A stretch of 64,000 bases of DNA from Pseudomonas sp. MUP55. Its GTDB lineage: Bacteria > Pseudomonadota > Gammaproteobacteria > Pseudomonadales > Pseudomonadaceae. The first letter of the stretch is position 1; each line of letters starts with the position of its first letter. This document shows positions 31,378 to 42,421 of this stretch, one piece after another. The stretch spans positions 1,364,001 through 1,428,000 of the forward strand of contig NZ_CP138214.1 in NCBI RefSeq assembly GCF_034043515.1, given 5' to 3'. The translations under genes and the position numbers were made by a program. Under the pieces are notes generated by a model. It saw only the letters and a program-made list of their open reading frames with translations, was not told the DNA's origin and searched no databases.

Positions 31378-31845
31378 TCAGCCACTGTGCGCCTGCTGCT
31401 GGCGCAGACGCATGTGGAGCAGCGGATAGGGCTGGCCCAGGCCGTCATGTTCCGTACGTGCGATCACCTCGAAGCCCAGCTTGAGGTAAAAGCCCAGTGC
31501 CTGCGGGTTCTGCTCGTTGACTTCAAGCTCATCGGCATTCAGGTGCTCGATCGCATAGTGCAGCAATTGCCGTCCAAGCCCCTGGCCCCGATGGTGCGGG
31601 TCGATGAACAGCATTTCGACCTTGCCCGCGGCCACACCGGCAAACCCGGTGATGCGTTGGTTCGTGTCCCTGGTGCAGATCAGCATCACCTTGTCCAGGT
31701 AATGGGTCAGCACCAGATTCCTCAGCAGCTCTATGTAGCTGTCCGGCAAAAAATCGTGGGTGGCCCGGACAGAGGACTCCCAGATGTCCGTCAATCTTTG
31801 ATAATCGCTGGTGTTTGGTGTGTGGATAACCGAATGCCGACGCAT
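31378..31845 (-). CDS. GNAT-family N-acetyltransferase
   Basis: 155 residues from ATG 31845. The acetyl-CoA loop is HHRGQGLGRQLL (R/Q-x-x-G-x-G/A) near residue 82. The preceding strand VEMLFIDP and the following NEQNPQALGFYLKLGFEVIA are typical GNAT elements. The substrate is unknown; the closest general type is YjaB/PhnO-like small acetyltransferases. A longer start at 31881 is possible but adds a low-complexity stretch. The reading is independent of its neighbours. Confidence 0.85.
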   Translation of the reverse strand: MRRHSVIHTPNTSDYQRLTDIWESSVRATHDFLPDSYIELLRNLVLTHYLDKVMLICTRDTNQRITGFAGVAAGKVEMLFIDPHHRGQGLGRQLLHYAIEHLNADELEVNEQNPQALGFYLKLGFEVIARTEHDGLGQPYPLLHMRLRQQQAHSG

Positions 31846-31892
31846 GCTCGCTGCCCCTGCCGATGAATGTCCATTTGGCAAACGATAGACGT

Positions 31893-31933
31893 AAAAAAGC
31901 CCCGCATCTTGATCAGGTGCAGGGCTTTTTACG
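31893..31933. terminator. bidirectional intrinsic terminator
   Basis: AAAAAGCCC...GCA pairs with TGC...GGGCTTTTT around a GATCAGG-type loop. On the minus strand it follows rimO, which ends at 31944. Confidence 0.75.
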
Positions 31934-31943
31934 TTATCGGCAA

Positions 31944-33284
31944 TCAGTCGCGCTTTTCAGCCCACAAGTCGTACTCGTCGGCATCGGTGACGGTGCACCA
32001 CACCTTGTCGCCCGGCTTCAAACCACTGGCATCGTCGATAAACACGTTACCGTCGATTTCCGGCGCATCGAAGAAGCAACGGCCAACGGCGCCTTGTTCG
32101 TCGACTTCGTCGATCAGCACTTCGATTTCCTTGCCGATGCGCAGTTGCAGGCGTGCCGAGCTGATGGCCTGCTGGTGCGCCATGAAACGCTCCCAACGGT
32201 CCTGCTTGACGTCATCCGGCACCACGGCCAGGTCCAGCAGGTTGGCCGGAGCACCTTCCACCGGCGAGTACTGGAAGCAGCCGACGCGGTCCAGCTGGGC
32301 CTCGGTCAGCCAGTCCAGCAGGTACTGGAAGTCTTCCTCGGTTTCGCCGGGGAAGCCGACGATGAAGGTCGAGCGGATGATCAGTTCCGGGCAGATTTCG
32401 CGCCAGTTCTTGATGCGCGCCAGGGTCTTGTCTTCGAAGGCCGGGCGTTTCATGGCCTTGAGCACTTTCGGGCTGGCGTGCTGGAACGGGATGTCCAGGT
32501 ACGGCAGGATCTTGCCGGCGGCCATCAGCGGGATCAGCTCGTCTACGTGCGGGTACGGGTAAACATAGTGCAGGCGCACCCACACACCCAGGCTGCTGAG
32601 CGCTTCGCAGAGCTCGGTCATGCGGGTTTTCACCGGCGCGCCATTCCAGAAGCCGGTGCGATATTTAACGTCGACGCCATAGGCGCTGGTGTCCTGGGAA
32701 ATCACCAGCAGCTCTTTCACGCCGGATTTGACCAGGCGCTGGGCTTCGTCCAGCACGTCGCCGACCGGGCGGCTGACCAGCTTGCCGCGCATCGACGGGA
32801 TGATGCAGAAGCTGCAGCTGTGGTTGCAGCCTTCGGAAATCTTCAGGTAGGCGTAGTGGCGCGGCGTCAGCTTGATGCCTTGCGGCGGCACCAGGTCGAT
32901 CAGCGGGTTGTGGTCCTGACGTGGCGGCACCACGTCGTGCACCGCGTTGACCACTTGCTCGTACTGCTGCGGGCCGGTCACGGCAAGCACGCTGGGGTGC
33001 ACGTTGCGGATATTGCCTTCTTCCACGCCCATGCAGCCGGTCACGATGACCTTGCCGTTTTCCTTGATGGCTTCGCCGATCACTTCCAGGGACTCAGCCT
33101 TGGCCGAGTCGATGAAGCCACAGGTGTTGACCACCACCACGTCCGCGTCCTGGTAAGTGGACACGACGTCATATCCTTCCATGCGCAGTTGCGTGAGAAT
33201 GCGCTCGGAGTCGACCAGAGCCTTCGGGCAACCCAGGGAAACAAAGCCAACCTTGGGGTTGGCTTTTGCGATGGTGGTGGACAT
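31944..33284 (-). CDS. rimO: ribosomal protein S12 methylthiotransferase RimO
   Basis: 446 residues. Radical-SAM enzyme that adds a methylthio group to Asp89 of ribosomal protein S12. The N-terminal UPF0004 domain begins [20 protein letters not shown] with cluster cysteines at about 20, 56 and 85. The radical-SAM motif is [11 protein letters not shown] near residue 155, and a C-terminal TRAM domain ends the protein. Start ATG 33284 follows GAGGT. The length is normal. The long plus-strand frame opposite it (31863-33290) is a shadow. Confidence 0.97.
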   Translation of the reverse strand: MSTTIAKANPKVGFVSLGCPKALVDSERILTQLRMEGYDVVSTYQDADVVVVNTCGFIDSAKAESLEVIGEAIKENGKVIVTGCMGVEEGNIRNVHPSVLAVTGPQQYEQVVNAVHDVVPPRQDHNPLIDLVPPQGIKLTPRHYAYLKISEGCNHSCSFCIIPSMRGKLVSRPVGDVLDEAQRLVKSGVKELLVISQDTSAYGVDVKYRTGFWNGAPVKTRMTELCEALSSLGVWVRLHYVYPYPHVDELIPLMAAGKILPYLDIPFQHASPKVLKAMKRPAFEDKTLARIKNWREICPELIIRSTFIVGFPGETEEDFQYLLDWLTEAQLDRVGCFQYSPVEGAPANLLDLAVVPDDVKQDRWERFMAHQQAISSARLQLRIGKEIEVLIDEVDEQGAVGRCFFDAPEIDGNVFIDDASGLKPGDKVWCTVTDADEYDLWAEKRD

Positions 33285-33571
33285 GTCTAACCTCGGTATT
33301 GAATGACGCCGCCACCGTGAAGGGCAGGCAGCGGACGGGCGCTCGGTGCGCCTCTGATCAAAAAGTGCGCAATTCTAGCGGCGGGCAACGCGCTTGACCA
33401 GCTTTATGCAGGGAAATGCGACGAGTGCTGCGCTATGCTTCGCGCCGTTGCGCGTAAGTAAAAACCTAACGTCAACAAAACGTCTGTTACGAGAAGTAAA
33501 ACAGCGCATGCTAGGGTCAGTTTGAGCACGTTGTTTATAAGAGACCTCAGGTCAAAAGGCAGGAGTGGTTG

Positions 33572-35473
33572 ATGGGTCAGGCAAGCAGTCAGGCAGCGGG
33601 TGCCGAGCATTCGAACGCTAAACCGATTGGCATGCTGGTAGCAGCTGTCGGGGTGGTGTATGGCGATATCGGCACCAGCCCGCTTTACACCCTTAAAGAG
33701 GTGTTCAACGGCGGTTATGGAGTGCAGGTCAACCATGACGGCGTATTGGGGATCCTGGCGCTGATCTTCTGGTCGCTGATCTGGGTCGTATCGATCAAAT
33801 ACATGCTGTTCGTGCTGCGCGCCGATAACCAGGGCGAGGGCGGCATCATGGCGTTGACCGCCCTGGCACGCCGGGCGGCAGGCACGCGCAGGAAATTGCG
33901 CAGCTTTCTGGTGGTGTGCGGCCTGTGCGGCGCGGCGCTGTTTTACGGCGACAGCATGATCACTCCGGCGATCTCCGTGTTGTCGGCAATCGAAGGCCTG
34001 GAGCTGGCATTCGACGGCCTGGAAAAATGGGTCGTGCCCATGGCGCTGGTGGTGCTGGTGGCGCTGTTCCTGATCCAGAAACACGGCACCGACCGTATCG
34101 GCAAGCTGTTCGGGCCGGTAATGGTCACCTGGTTTCTGGTGCTGGGTGGCCTGGGCGTGTATGGCATCACCTTGCACCCCGAAGTGCTCAGCGCGTTGAA
34201 CCCGATGTGGGCGGTGCGCTTCTTCGAGGCTCACCCCGGCATCGGCGTGGCCATCCTCGGCGCGGTGGTGCTGGCACTGACCGGTGCCGAAGCGCTGTAC
34301 GCCGACATGGGCCACTTCGGCCGCAAACCCATCGCCCGCGCCTGGTTCATCCTGGTGTTGCCGGCGCTGGTGCTCAACTATTTCGGTCAGGGCGCCATGT
34401 TGCTGGGCGATCCGGAAGCGGCTCGCAACCCGTTCTACCTGCTGGCGCCGAGCTGGGCGCTGATCCCCCTGGTGGTGCTGTCGACCCTGGCCACGGTGAT
34501 CGCCTCCCAGGCGGTGATTTCCGGTGCGTTCTCGTTGACGCGCCAGGCGATCCAGCTGGGTTATATCCCACGCATGCACATCCAACACACCTCCAGCGCC
34601 GAACAGGGCCAGATCTACATTGGCGCGGTGAACTGGTCGCTGATGGTCGGTGTGATTCTGCTGGTGCTGGGCTTCGAATCCTCCGGTGCGCTGGCCTCAG
34701 CCTATGGCGTGGCGGTGACCGGCACCATGCTGATGACCACCATCCTGGTGTCGGCGGTGATGCTGCTGCTGTGGAAATGGCCACCGATCCTGGCGGTACC
34801 GGTGTTGCTCTGCTGCCTGTTGGTGGATGGGCTGTACTTTGCCGCCAACGTGCCGAAAATCATCCAGGGCGGTGCCTTCCCGGTATTGGCCGGTATCGTG
34901 CTGTTCGTGCTGATGACCACCTGGAAGCGCGGCAAGCAATTGCTCGTCGAGCGCCTCGACGAAGGCGGCCTGCCGCTGCCGATATTTATCAGCAGTATCC
35001 GCGTGCAGCCGCCCCATCGCGTACAGGGCACGGCGGTGTTCCTCACCGCGCGGCCCGACGCCGTGCCCCATGCGCTGTTGCACAACCTGCTGCATAACCA
35101 GGTGCTGCACGAGCAAGTGGTGCTGCTGACGGTGGTCTACGAAGACATCCCGCGTGTGCCCGCGACGCGGCGTTTCGAAGTGGATGCCTATGGCGAGGGG
35201 TTCTTTCGCGTGATCCTGCACTTCGGCTTTACCGATGAGCCGGATGTGCCCGAGGCGCTGAAGCTGTGCCACCTGGATGAACTGGATTTCAGCCCGATGC
35301 GCACCACCTACTTCCTCAGCCGTGAAACCGTGATCGCTTCGCGCATCAAAGGCATGGCCCGTTGGCGCGAAGCGTTGTTCGCCTTCATGTTGAAAAACGC
35401 CAACGGCAACCTGCGCTTCTTCAAACTCCCGGTCAACCGGGTGATCGAGCTGGGCACCCAGGTCGAAATGTAA
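33572..35473 (+). CDS. kup: low-affinity potassium transporter Kup
   Basis: 633 residues. The hallmark [20 protein letters not shown] starts near residue 25, and about twelve membrane helices fill residues 20-440. A cytoplasmic C-terminal domain follows (about 450-633), ending [17 protein letters not shown]. It mediates proton-coupled K+ uptake. ATG 33572 has AGGAG six bases upstream; the TTG just before it is not needed. A perfect hairpin without a T-run (35484-35504) follows the stop. Confidence 0.97.
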   Translation: MGQASSQAAGAEHSNAKPIGMLVAAVGVVYGDIGTSPLYTLKEVFNGGYGVQVNHDGVLGILALIFWSLIWVVSIKYMLFVLRADNQGEGGIMALTALARRAAGTRRKLRSFLVVCGLCGAALFYGDSMITPAISVLSAIEGLELAFDGLEKWVVPMALVVLVALFLIQKHGTDRIGKLFGPVMVTWFLVLGGLGVYGITLHPEVLSALNPMWAVRFFEAHPGIGVAILGAVVLALTGAEALYADMGHFGRKPIARAWFILVLPALVLNYFGQGAMLLGDPEAARNPFYLLAPSWALIPLVVLSTLATVIASQAVISGAFSLTRQAIQLGYIPRMHIQHTSSAEQGQIYIGAVNWSLMVGVILLVLGFESSGALASAYGVAVTGTMLMTTILVSAVMLLLWKWPPILAVPVLLCCLLVDGLYFAANVPKIIQGGAFPVLAGIVLFVLMTTWKRGKQLLVERLDEGGLPLPIFISSIRVQPPHRVQGTAVFLTARPDAVPHALLHNLLHNQVLHEQVVLLTVVYEDIPRVPATRRFEVDAYGEGFFRVILHFGFTDEPDVPEALKLCHLDELDFSPMRTTYFLSRETVIASRIKGMARWREALFAFMLKNANGNLRFFKLPVNRVIELGTQVEM

Positions 35474-35609
35474 GGCGCTGCACTGCGGGAGCCGGCAATC
35501 GGCTCCCGGTTCACTTCTGAACCCTGTGCAATCGGTTGTTGTCGACTAGGCTCTAAGCACCATGAAAGAGAGCCTTGGAGCTTGCCCACAGAACCCGAAG
35601 AGGTGCGCC

Positions 35610-36716
35610 ATGAGTCAGCTGCTCGAACCCTATACCCTGCGTCAACTCACCCTGCTCAACCGCATCGCGGTATCACCGATGTGCCAATACTCAAGCGAGG
35701 ATGGCCTGGCCAATGACTGGCATCTGGTGCATCTGGGCAGCCGCGCCGTCGGTGGCGCCGGGTTGATTTTTACCGAAGCCACCGCCGTGACCGCCGATGG
35801 CCGTATCACTGCCCAGGACCTCGGGCTGTGGAAGGACGAACAGATCGAACCGTTGCAACGCATTACCCGTTTCATTGCGGCGCAAGGCGCGGTGGCCGGT
35901 ATCCAGTTGGCGCACGCCGGACGCAAGGCCAGCACTTACCGGCCATGGATCGGCAAGCATGGCAGCGTCAAGCCACAAGACGGCGGCTGGGTGCCGGTAG
36001 GCCCATCGCCCATCGCATTCGACCCGCAGCACACCCAACCCAAACCGCTGGACGAAGGGCAGATCCAGCAAGTGATCGCCAATTTTGTCGCCGCTGCCAA
36101 GCGTGCCTTGACGGCCGGCTTTGAAGTGGTGGAGATTCATGCCGCCCACGGCTACCTGCTGCATCAGTTCCTGTCGCCCATCAGCAACCAGCGTCAGGAC
36201 CAGTATGGCGGCTCCTTCGAAAACCGCATCCGCCTGGTCCTGGAAGTGACCCGCGCGGTACGCGAGGTCTGGCCCCAGGACCTGCCGCTGTTTGTGCGCG
36301 TATCAGCCACCGACTGGGTGGAAGACGGCTGGAACCCGGATGAGACCGTCGAACTGGCGCGCCGCCTGAAAGATCTCGGCGTGGACCTGATCGACGTGTC
36401 CTCCGGTGGCACCGCCGCCAACGCCGAAATCCCCACCGGCCCCGGCTACCAGACGCGCTTTGCCGAGCGTGTGCGCAAAGAGTCGGGTATCGCCACGGGC
36501 ACGGTCGGCATGATCACCGAACCGGCCCAGGCCGAACATATCCTGCGCACCTGTCAGGCCGATATCATCTTCCTCGCCCGCGAGCTGTTGCGCGACCCTT
36601 ACTGGCCGCTGCACGCCGACGATGACCTGGGCGGGCGCAAGGCGACCTGGCCGGCGCAATATCAGCGGGCTACGCACCGCGACCAGCCGATTCATGAGTC
36701 CGATCTCAGGGATTGA
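35610..36716 (+). CDS. NADH:flavin oxidoreductase, old yellow enzyme family (YqjM/NamA-like)
   Basis: 368 residues. FMN-binding TIM barrel that reduces activated C=C bonds with NAD(P)H. Typical of the YqjM class are ISPMCQYSS-like VSPMCQYSSEDGLANDWHLV (with the active-site cysteine), HAGRKAS near residue 108, the catalytic HAAHGYLLHQFLSP near 175, and ARELLRDPYWPLHA at the end. The natural substrate (xenobiotic enone or nitro compound) cannot be told from sequence. ATG 35610 follows GAGG. It ends before a strong terminator. Confidence 0.93.
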   Translation: MSQLLEPYTLRQLTLLNRIAVSPMCQYSSEDGLANDWHLVHLGSRAVGGAGLIFTEATAVTADGRITAQDLGLWKDEQIEPLQRITRFIAAQGAVAGIQLAHAGRKASTYRPWIGKHGSVKPQDGGWVPVGPSPIAFDPQHTQPKPLDEGQIQQVIANFVAAAKRALTAGFEVVEIHAAHGYLLHQFLSPISNQRQDQYGGSFENRIRLVLEVTRAVREVWPQDLPLFVRVSATDWVEDGWNPDETVELARRLKDLGVDLIDVSSGGTAANAEIPTGPGYQTRFAERVRKESGIATGTVGMITEPAQAEHILRTCQADIIFLARELLRDPYWPLHADDDLGGRKATWPAQYQRATHRDQPIHESDLRD

Positions 36717-36740
36717 CCCCTTCGCCTATTCCTACAGAAA

Positions 36741-36767
36741 CCCACCCTGAGACGGTGGGTTTTTTTT
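36741..36767 (+). terminator. intrinsic terminator of the old-yellow-enzyme gene
   Basis: CCCACC (36741-36746) pairs with GGTGGG (36754-36759), followed by eight T. Confidence 0.9.
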
Positions 36768-36909
36768 GCGCCGAGTGACGAGTCCGGCCTGTTTATCGGC
36801 ATGCGTATGGGAATCGACTGTAGGTATTTATTACCCAAGTAATTATTTAAGTGAATACTCTAAAAAAATCCCACACGTAACCAGATTGTTTCTACGCTTC
36901 AAGGTAAGC

Positions 36910-36933
36910 CTGACTTCCGGCCCGGGAAGTCAG
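36910..36933. promoter_or_regulatory. perfect inverted repeat in the leader of the small gene at 37020
   Basis: CTGACTTCC-GGCCCG-GGAAGTCAG has nine-base arms. It lies in the 303 bp between the terminator and the next small gene. The AT-rich part (36825-36870) could hold a promoter. The palindrome could be an operator or an RNA hairpin; I cannot tell which. Confidence 0.5.
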
Positions 36934-37019
36934 TCGGTTCGCCCATGGAGCTTTACGCTTCACGGCAGGCGGGTAATGGGCAGCAGGAGTATTGGGATCC
37001 ATTTCAGGAGAAGCAGTCC

Positions 37020-37205
37020 ATGGCCAAGTCCTATGGTGTAGCGGGTGTGGTGGTGTCTTTTCTGACCCGCAGGATGTCCTTGCGTGGCGGCAGGTTGAGT
37101 TCGGATGAAGCCGAACTGCTGGCGCAATATCGCGCCCTGACCGAGAGCGATCAGGTTGCGATGCGTTATCTGATTGGGGCGATGAAAACCGTGTCACGGT
37201 TCTGA
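37020..37205 (+). CDS. small conserved-looking hypothetical protein
   Basis: 61 residues beginning MAKSYGVAGVVVSFLTRRMS. The C-terminal half (LSSDEAELLAQYRALTESDQ) resembles the last helices of XRE-type regulators but the DNA-binding part is absent. I do not recognise a named family. AGGAG lies about ten bases upstream of ATG 37020; the longer frame from 36945 is less likely. It is isolated, with a palindrome upstream and a REPIN downstream. Confidence 0.6.
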   Translation: MAKSYGVAGVVVSFLTRRMSLRGGRLSSDEAELLAQYRALTESDQVAMRYLIGAMKTVSRF

Positions 37206-37222
37206 ATGACGAAGCGGGCTAA

Positions 37223-37317
37223 CTGTGGCGAGGGAGCTTGCTCCCGCTGGGCCGCGAAGCGGCCCCAAACAATGGGACTGCTGCGCAGTCCAGCGGGAGC
37301 AAGCTCCCTCGCCACAG
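37223..37317. repeat. REPIN (GTGGCGAGGGAGCTTGCTCCC type)
   Basis: CTGTGGCGAGGGAGCTTGCT... (37223-37250) and its inverted copy (37290-37317) flank two inner hairpins (GGGCCGCGAAGCGGCCC and GACTGCTGCGCAGTC). It is a second fluorescens REPIN family, different in sequence from 29161 and 48727. Confidence 0.88.
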
Positions 37318-37359
37318 ATGATTGCCCGCTGTTGCTGCTTCTAGCTGACTGGCAGGGTG

Positions 37360-38985
37360 TCAGGTGTACTTGCGCTTGTCCGGCGCGGGCGGGAAGTACT
37401 GATACAGCCAGGTTTCACTCAAGGTGCGGTCCTGGGTACGGATAAACAGGCGCAGCTCCACCGGCTCGACGCTGTCGCTGGTGGGGTACCAGTCGAACAG
37501 AATGCGATAGCCCTTGATGTTATCGAGCACCAGCACGCTGAAATCCTTGACCTCGCCGTGGGAGCAGGTGACCACCGGCTCGATGCCCGTGCCGGCTGGC
37601 AAACGGTCCAGGCCGCCGCCCTTGAAGTCCACGGCAAAGCGACGCGCCCATACCTCTGGGTAATGCTCGCCGGGCGCCCAACCTTCGGTAAATCCCCCCA
37701 TGCCTGAGCGGGTCGCGTCGACCTGGGCCAGCGGTGTGCTCACCGGCGGCAGGGCGCTCCAGTAGAGTTTGTAGCCGTAATTGAGCGAATCACCGGCCGC
37801 CACGGGTTTTTTCGGGGTCCAGAAGGCCACGATGTTATCCAGGGTTTCGCCGGTGGTCGGGATTTCCAGCAGGTCGATCGAACCTTCGCCCCAGGCGGTG
37901 GTGGGTTCTACCCACAGGCTTGGGCGCTTGCTGTACCAGTCCACGGTGTCCTGGTAGCTGGCGAACTCATGGTCGGTCTGCACCAGGCCAAAACCCTTGG
38001 GGTTGGTGTCGGCAAAAGCGTTGAATTGCAGCTTGGCCGGGTTGTTCAGCGGGCGGCAGATCCACTCGCCGTTACCGCGCCACATGGCCAGTCGGTCCGA
38101 GTCGTGGATTTGAGGGTGAATGGTGTCGCACATGCGGCGTTCGTGGGTACCGCAACTGAACATGCTGGTCATCGGCGCAATACCCAATTGTTCGATGGCG
38201 GTGCGCGCATTGATGTGCGCGTCGATGGCCATCACCACTTGATTGGCCTGGCAGTCGATGTCAAAGCGGTAGGCGCCGGTTGCGCTGGGCGAGTCGAGCA
38301 GGGCGTAGACCACGAAGTGGGTGGCGTCCTTGTCCGGGGTTTCGAACCAGAACTGCGTGAAGTCAGGAAACTCTTCACGTTTTTTCGCGTAGGTATCAAT
38401 CGCCAGGCCGCGCGCGGACAGGCCGTACTGGCCGGTGGCATCCACGGCACGGAAGTAGCTGGCACCCAGAAACGACAACACGTCATGACGGTCCAGTTCG
38501 GGCGCCTTGAACAGTTTGAATCCGGAAAAACCCAGATCGCCGGTCAGCTGTTTGGTGTCGACCGTGGTTTTTTCATAGTTGAACAGCGAAGGGCGAAAAT
38601 GCACTTCGCGGGCCTCGCGGGTCTTGGGATCGACGCTGTGCATGCGCACCGGCGTCTTGAAACCCATGCCCACGTGGAAGAACTGAACGTCCAATTGGCC
38701 CTTCAGCTCTTTCCACAGCGAGTGGTTGCCGTCATAGCCAATGGCGTTGAAATTTTGCGGGGTCATGGTCGCCAGGGTCGGCGGCAGCACCTGTTTGGTG
38801 TCTTTGTACGCGGTGCCGGCGAGCTGCTTGGCCTGGGCTTTGAGCGCTTCGAAATCGAACGCCACGGCCTTGCCATCGGCGGCACGGTTCCCGGCCCAGG
38901 CCTGCGCGGCCAGCAGGCCACTGGCCGACAAACCTGTGTAAGCCGCAATGGCCATGGATGCTTTGAGCAAATTCCTGCGATGCAT
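37360..38985 (-). CDS. opgD: periplasmic glucan biosynthesis protein D
   Basis: 541 residues. The N-terminal twin-arginine signal ([20 protein letters not shown]) sends the folded protein to the periplasm, where OpgD/OpgG act on osmoregulated periplasmic glucan structure. The MdoG-like fold follows ([36 protein letters not shown], then [14 protein letters not shown]). OpgD rather than OpgG is indicated by the Tat signal, since OpgG uses Sec. Start ATG 38985. It stands alone on its strand. Confidence 0.93.
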   Translation of the reverse strand: MHRRNLLKASMAIAAYTGLSASGLLAAQAWAGNRAADGKAVAFDFEALKAQAKQLAGTAYKDTKQVLPPTLATMTPQNFNAIGYDGNHSLWKELKGQLDVQFFHVGMGFKTPVRMHSVDPKTREAREVHFRPSLFNYEKTTVDTKQLTGDLGFSGFKLFKAPELDRHDVLSFLGASYFRAVDATGQYGLSARGLAIDTYAKKREEFPDFTQFWFETPDKDATHFVVYALLDSPSATGAYRFDIDCQANQVVMAIDAHINARTAIEQLGIAPMTSMFSCGTHERRMCDTIHPQIHDSDRLAMWRGNGEWICRPLNNPAKLQFNAFADTNPKGFGLVQTDHEFASYQDTVDWYSKRPSLWVEPTTAWGEGSIDLLEIPTTGETLDNIVAFWTPKKPVAAGDSLNYGYKLYWSALPPVSTPLAQVDATRSGMGGFTEGWAPGEHYPEVWARRFAVDFKGGGLDRLPAGTGIEPVVTCSHGEVKDFSVLVLDNIKGYRILFDWYPTSDSVEPVELRLFIRTQDRTLSETWLYQYFPPAPDKRKYT

Positions 38986-39287
38986 AGAGACAACCTGTCG
39001 TGAGCAAATCCCGCGCCGTTCCTGGCACGTAATGGATCAGAAATAACGGTTCGGACATGCCTTCGGCCAAACGCAACGGACAACTAACAGACGCCGGATA
39101 GCTTAAGCGGTTCGATGATGAAGGAAAAATCATTGATGGCGGGATGATGGCGTCGCACTGCAACAAGACATTTCAGGTGCAGGGTAGGGCGTTACATCTG
39201 GAAGCACTCTAGATGAGGGCCTTTTGGCACTTAGTTTTACGCTGGGGGCCTATTGGTCCTACGAACCCAAGTATCTGGAGGTTGTGA
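38986..39287. other. divergent intergenic region opgD / DUF533 gene
   Basis: 302 bp between two divergent starts. It must hold both promoters, but I see no clear consensus pair, operator or RNA. Confidence 0.5.
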
Positions 39288-39995
39288 ATGAACACCCGTG
39301 GATTGCTCGATCAGTTGCTCAAGTCTGGTCAGGACATGTTGCAGAACAAGGCTGGCGGCCAACGCCCATCGGCCGACAAAGGTGCGCTCGGCGGGCTGCT
39401 TGGCGGCGGTGGGCTTGGCAGTTTGCTTGGTGGCGCAGGCGGTGGTGCGCTGGCGGCGGGCGCCATGGGTTTGCTGCTGGGCAATAAAAAAGCGCGAAAA
39501 TTCGGCGGCAAGGCCCTGACCTACGGAGGCCTGGCCGCCCTGGGGGTGATTGCCTACAAAGCCTATGGCAATTGGCAGGCGCAACAGGCCAGTGCGCCCC
39601 AAGGCGAACCACAAACCATCGACCGCCTGCCGCCAGCCCAGGTCGAGCAACACAGCCAGGGCATTCTCAAGGCACTGGTCGCTGCCGCCAAGGCCGACGG
39701 GCATGTGGATGAGCGTGAGCGCGCGTTGATCGAAGGCGAGTTCACCAAACTCGACAACGACCGCGAACTGCAAACCTGGCTGCACGCCGAATTGAACAAA
39801 CCCCTGGACCCCACTGACGTAGCCCGCGCTGCCAGCACGCCGGAAATGGCCGCCGAGATGTACATCGCCAGCGTGATGCTGGTGGACGAGGAAAACTTCA
39901 TGGAGAAGGCCTACCTGGACGAACTGGCGCGCCAACTCAAACTGGAGCCGGGTTTGAAGGCAGAGCTGGAGAAGCAGGTGCGCCTGAACACATGA
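39288..39995 (+). CDS. DUF533 (TerB-like) inner-membrane-associated protein
   Basis: 235 residues. A glycine-rich, hydrophobic N-terminal part (GGLLGGGGLGSLLGGAGGGA, about 35-80) may associate with the membrane. The C-terminal TerB-like helical domain contains AAAKADGHVDERERALIEGE near residue 130. YebE-type DUF533 proteins are envelope-stress responsive in enterobacteria; their function is unknown. ATG 39288 has GGAGG seven bases upstream. It is separated from wspA by a repeat. Confidence 0.9.
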   Translation: MNTRGLLDQLLKSGQDMLQNKAGGQRPSADKGALGGLLGGGGLGSLLGGAGGGALAAGAMGLLLGNKKARKFGGKALTYGGLAALGVIAYKAYGNWQAQQASAPQGEPQTIDRLPPAQVEQHSQGILKALVAAAKADGHVDERERALIEGEFTKLDNDRELQTWLHAELNKPLDPTDVARAASTPEMAAEMYIASVMLVDEENFMEKAYLDELARQLKLEPGLKAELEKQVRLNT

Positions 39996-40016
39996 CCCGT
40001 TCTGGCACGTGACAAG

Positions 40017-40154
40017 ATCGTTCCCACGCTCCCGCGTGGGAATGCAGTCCGTGAAGCTCTGCGTCACCTATTCGCAATGCCCCGAACCTGCAGCCTTAGT
40101 GGCGGGAAGCGGAGCGTCCCAAGAGCCATTCCCATGCAGAGCGTGGGGACGATC
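40017..40154. repeat. long inverted-repeat element (GATCGTTCCCACGCT type)
   Basis: GATCGTTCCCACGCTCCCGC... at 40017 is matched in inverse by ...GAGCGTGGGGACGATC ending at 40154, with internal smaller hairpins. It is a degenerate copy of a repeat widespread in pseudomonads. It lies 130 bp upstream of wspA, so it may separate that operon from its neighbour. Confidence 0.75.
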
Positions 40155-40286
40155 CTCACAGGTTACTGTTTATACTTTCGCAGGCCCACGGGGGGACTTT
40201 GTGTGCACGCCTCAAAAGCGTTGATAAACGCGGGCATCCGCTCAGCTATACTCCCCTCCATTTGAACGGCCCTGCGAGGAATTACT

Positions 40287-41909
40287 GTGAAGAACTGGAC
40301 CCTGCGCCAACGGATTTTGGCGAGCTTTGCGGTAATTATCGCGATCATGCTGCTGATGGTCGTGCTCTCGTATTCGCGCCTGTTGAAAATCGAAACCAGC
40401 GAGATCCTGGTCCGGGACGACGCCGTGCCTGGCGTATTTTTCAGCTCGATGATTCGCAGCGCCTGGGTCGACAGCTACCTGCAAACCCAGGAGTTGGTCG
40501 GGATTCACCGGAATCAGGGCATTTCCGACGACGACAAACAGGACTACAAGGCGTTCGAGGAGCGCCTCGAGCAATACATGGTGAGCTACACCAAGACGGT
40601 CAGTCTGGGGCAGGACCGTACCCAATACGATGCCTTCGAAAAGATGCACCAGAGCTATAACCAGGCCCTCGCCAAAGTGCTTGAGGCGCAGCAGAGCAAC
40701 AATGCCGCCGAGGCACTCAGGTTGTTCAACGAGCAGTTGACCCCCGTCTGGGTCGCAGGCCGCACCAAGCTCAATGACATTATCCGCGAAAACAAACAGG
40801 TCGCCGACGACGCCACTGCGGCCATCGACAATGCCGTCGAGGCGGCAAAGATCAGCATGGGCGTCTCGCTGCTGCTGGCGATTATTGCCGCTGCGCTGTG
40901 TGGCCTGCTGTTGATGCGCGCGATCATGGCGCCGATGAAGCGCATCGTCGACATCCTCGAAACCATGCGCACCGGCGACCTGAGCAAGCGCCTGAACCTG
41001 GAGCGCAAGGATGAATTCAACGCGGTCGAAACCGGCTTCAACGACATGATGACCGAGCTGACCGCCCTGGTGTCCCAGGCGCAGCGCTCGTCGGTGCAGG
41101 TCACGACGTCGGTGACCGAGATTGCCGCCACCTCCAAGCAGCAACAGGCCACCGCGACCGAAACGGCGGCCACCACCACCGAAATCGGCGCCACGTCCCG
41201 TGAAATTGCCGCGACCTCCAAGGACCTGGTGCGCACCATGACCGAAGTGTCCACCGCCGCCGACCAGGCCTCGGTCGCCGCCGGTTCCGGCCAGCAGGGC
41301 CTGGCGCGCATGGAAGAAACCATGCATTCGGTCATGGGCGCGGCCGACCTTGTCAACGCCAAGCTGGCGATCCTTAATGAAAAGGCCGGCAACATCAACC
41401 AGGTGGTGGTGACCATCGTCAAGGTGGCTGACCAGACCAACCTGCTGTCCCTCAACGCTGCCATTGAGGCCGAGAAGGCCGGTGAATACGGGCGCGGTTT
41501 TGCCGTGGTCGCCACCGAAGTACGCCGCCTGGCCGACCAGACCGCCGTGGCGACCTACGACATCGAGCAGATGGTGCGTGAGATCCAGTCAGCGGTGTCG
41601 GCGGGCGTGATGGGCATGGACAAGTTCTCCGAAGAAGTGCGCCGAGGCATGTTCGAGGTGCAGCAAGTGGGCGAGCAGCTCTCGCAAATCATCCATCAGG
41701 TGCAGGCCCTCGCGCCGCGGGTGCTGATGGTCAATGAAGGCATGCAGGCCCAGGCCACTGGCGCCGAGCAGATCAATCACGCGTTGGTGCAACTAGGGGA
41801 TGCCAGCAGCCAGACCGTGGAGTCCCTGCGCCAGGCCAGCTTTGCCATCGATGAACTGAGCCAGGTTGCGGTGGGTCTGCGCAGCGGCGTGTCGCGTTTC
41901 AAAGTCTGA
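40287..41909 (+). CDS. wspA: methyl-accepting chemoreceptor WspA
   Basis: 540 residues. Membrane helix 1 (about 10-32) and helix 2 (about 190-212) frame a periplasmic four-helix sensor. A HAMP domain ([20 protein letters not shown]) and a cytoplasmic signalling hairpin follow. The tip is [21 protein letters not shown], where AGEYG replaces the usual AGEQG as in WspA. It senses surface contact and feeds the Wsp pathway. GTG 40287 is the start, with GAGGA about six bases upstream. It overlaps wspB by one base. Confidence 0.96.
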   Translation: MKNWTLRQRILASFAVIIAIMLLMVVLSYSRLLKIETSEILVRDDAVPGVFFSSMIRSAWVDSYLQTQELVGIHRNQGISDDDKQDYKAFEERLEQYMVSYTKTVSLGQDRTQYDAFEKMHQSYNQALAKVLEAQQSNNAAEALRLFNEQLTPVWVAGRTKLNDIIRENKQVADDATAAIDNAVEAAKISMGVSLLLAIIAAALCGLLLMRAIMAPMKRIVDILETMRTGDLSKRLNLERKDEFNAVETGFNDMMTELTALVSQAQRSSVQVTTSVTEIAATSKQQQATATETAATTTEIGATSREIAATSKDLVRTMTEVSTAADQASVAAGSGQQGLARMEETMHSVMGAADLVNAKLAILNEKAGNINQVVVTIVKVADQTNLLSLNAAIEAEKAGEYGRGFAVVATEVRRLADQTAVATYDIEQMVREIQSAVSAGVMGMDKFSEEVRRGMFEVQQVGEQLSQIIHQVQALAPRVLMVNEGMQAQATGAEQINHALVQLGDASSQTVESLRQASFAIDELSQVAVGLRSGVSRFKV

Positions 41910-42421
41910 TGAGCGAGCTTGCGGTTAAACGCGGCGCCGCCCCGCCAGCGAAAAAGGCGCTGTTCCTGGTGTTCCACATCGCCAGTGAACGCTTTGCCCT
42001 GAAGGCCACGGAAGTGGTCGAAGTGCTGCCGCGCCTGCCGCTCAAACCCATCGCCCATGCCCCCGTGTGGGTGGCGGGCATCTTTGCCCATCGCGGCGCG
42101 CTGGTGCCGGTCATCGACCTGAGCGCCCTGACATTCGGCGCCGCGGCCCAGGCCCGCACCAGCACGCGGCTGGTGCTGGTCAATTATCAGCCACAGCCCT
42201 GGAGCGATCCGCGTTGGCTGGGGCTGATCCTGGAACAGGCCACCGACACCCTGCGTTGCGACCCCGCCGAATTCCAGCCTTATGGCCTGGATAACCGCCA
42301 GGCGCCCTACCTGGGGCCGGTGCGCGAAGATGCGCTGGGCTTGATGCAATGGATTGGCGTGGCCGAACTGTTGACCGATGAGGTGCGCGCCTTGCTGTTT
42401 TCCAACGAGTTGAGCCTATGA
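41909..42421 (+). CDS. wspB: CheW-like coupling protein WspB
   Basis: 170 residues. A CheW fold begins at LFLVFHIASERFALKATEVV and contains VWVAGIFAHRGALVPVIDLS. It couples WspA to the kinase WspE. A C-terminal DEVRALLFSNELSL tail follows. It overlaps wspA by one base and wspC by four, so the genes are translated together. The second coupling protein, WspD, lies two genes downstream. Confidence 0.93.
   Translation: MSELAVKRGAAPPAKKALFLVFHIASERFALKATEVVEVLPRLPLKPIAHAPVWVAGIFAHRGALVPVIDLSALTFGAAAQARTSTRLVLVNYQPQPWSDPRWLGLILEQATDTLRCDPAEFQPYGLDNRQAPYLGPVREDALGLMQWIGVAELLTDEVRALLFSNELSL

Noticed and set aside
31863..33290. 475-codon plus-strand frame opposite rimO
   Set aside because: Shadow of rimO caused by GC-rich codon positions; no family features.
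39223..39240. sigma-54 promoter (TGGCAC then TTTAC) before the DUF533 gene
   Set aside because: The GC doublet of the -12 element is missing, so the match is too poor.
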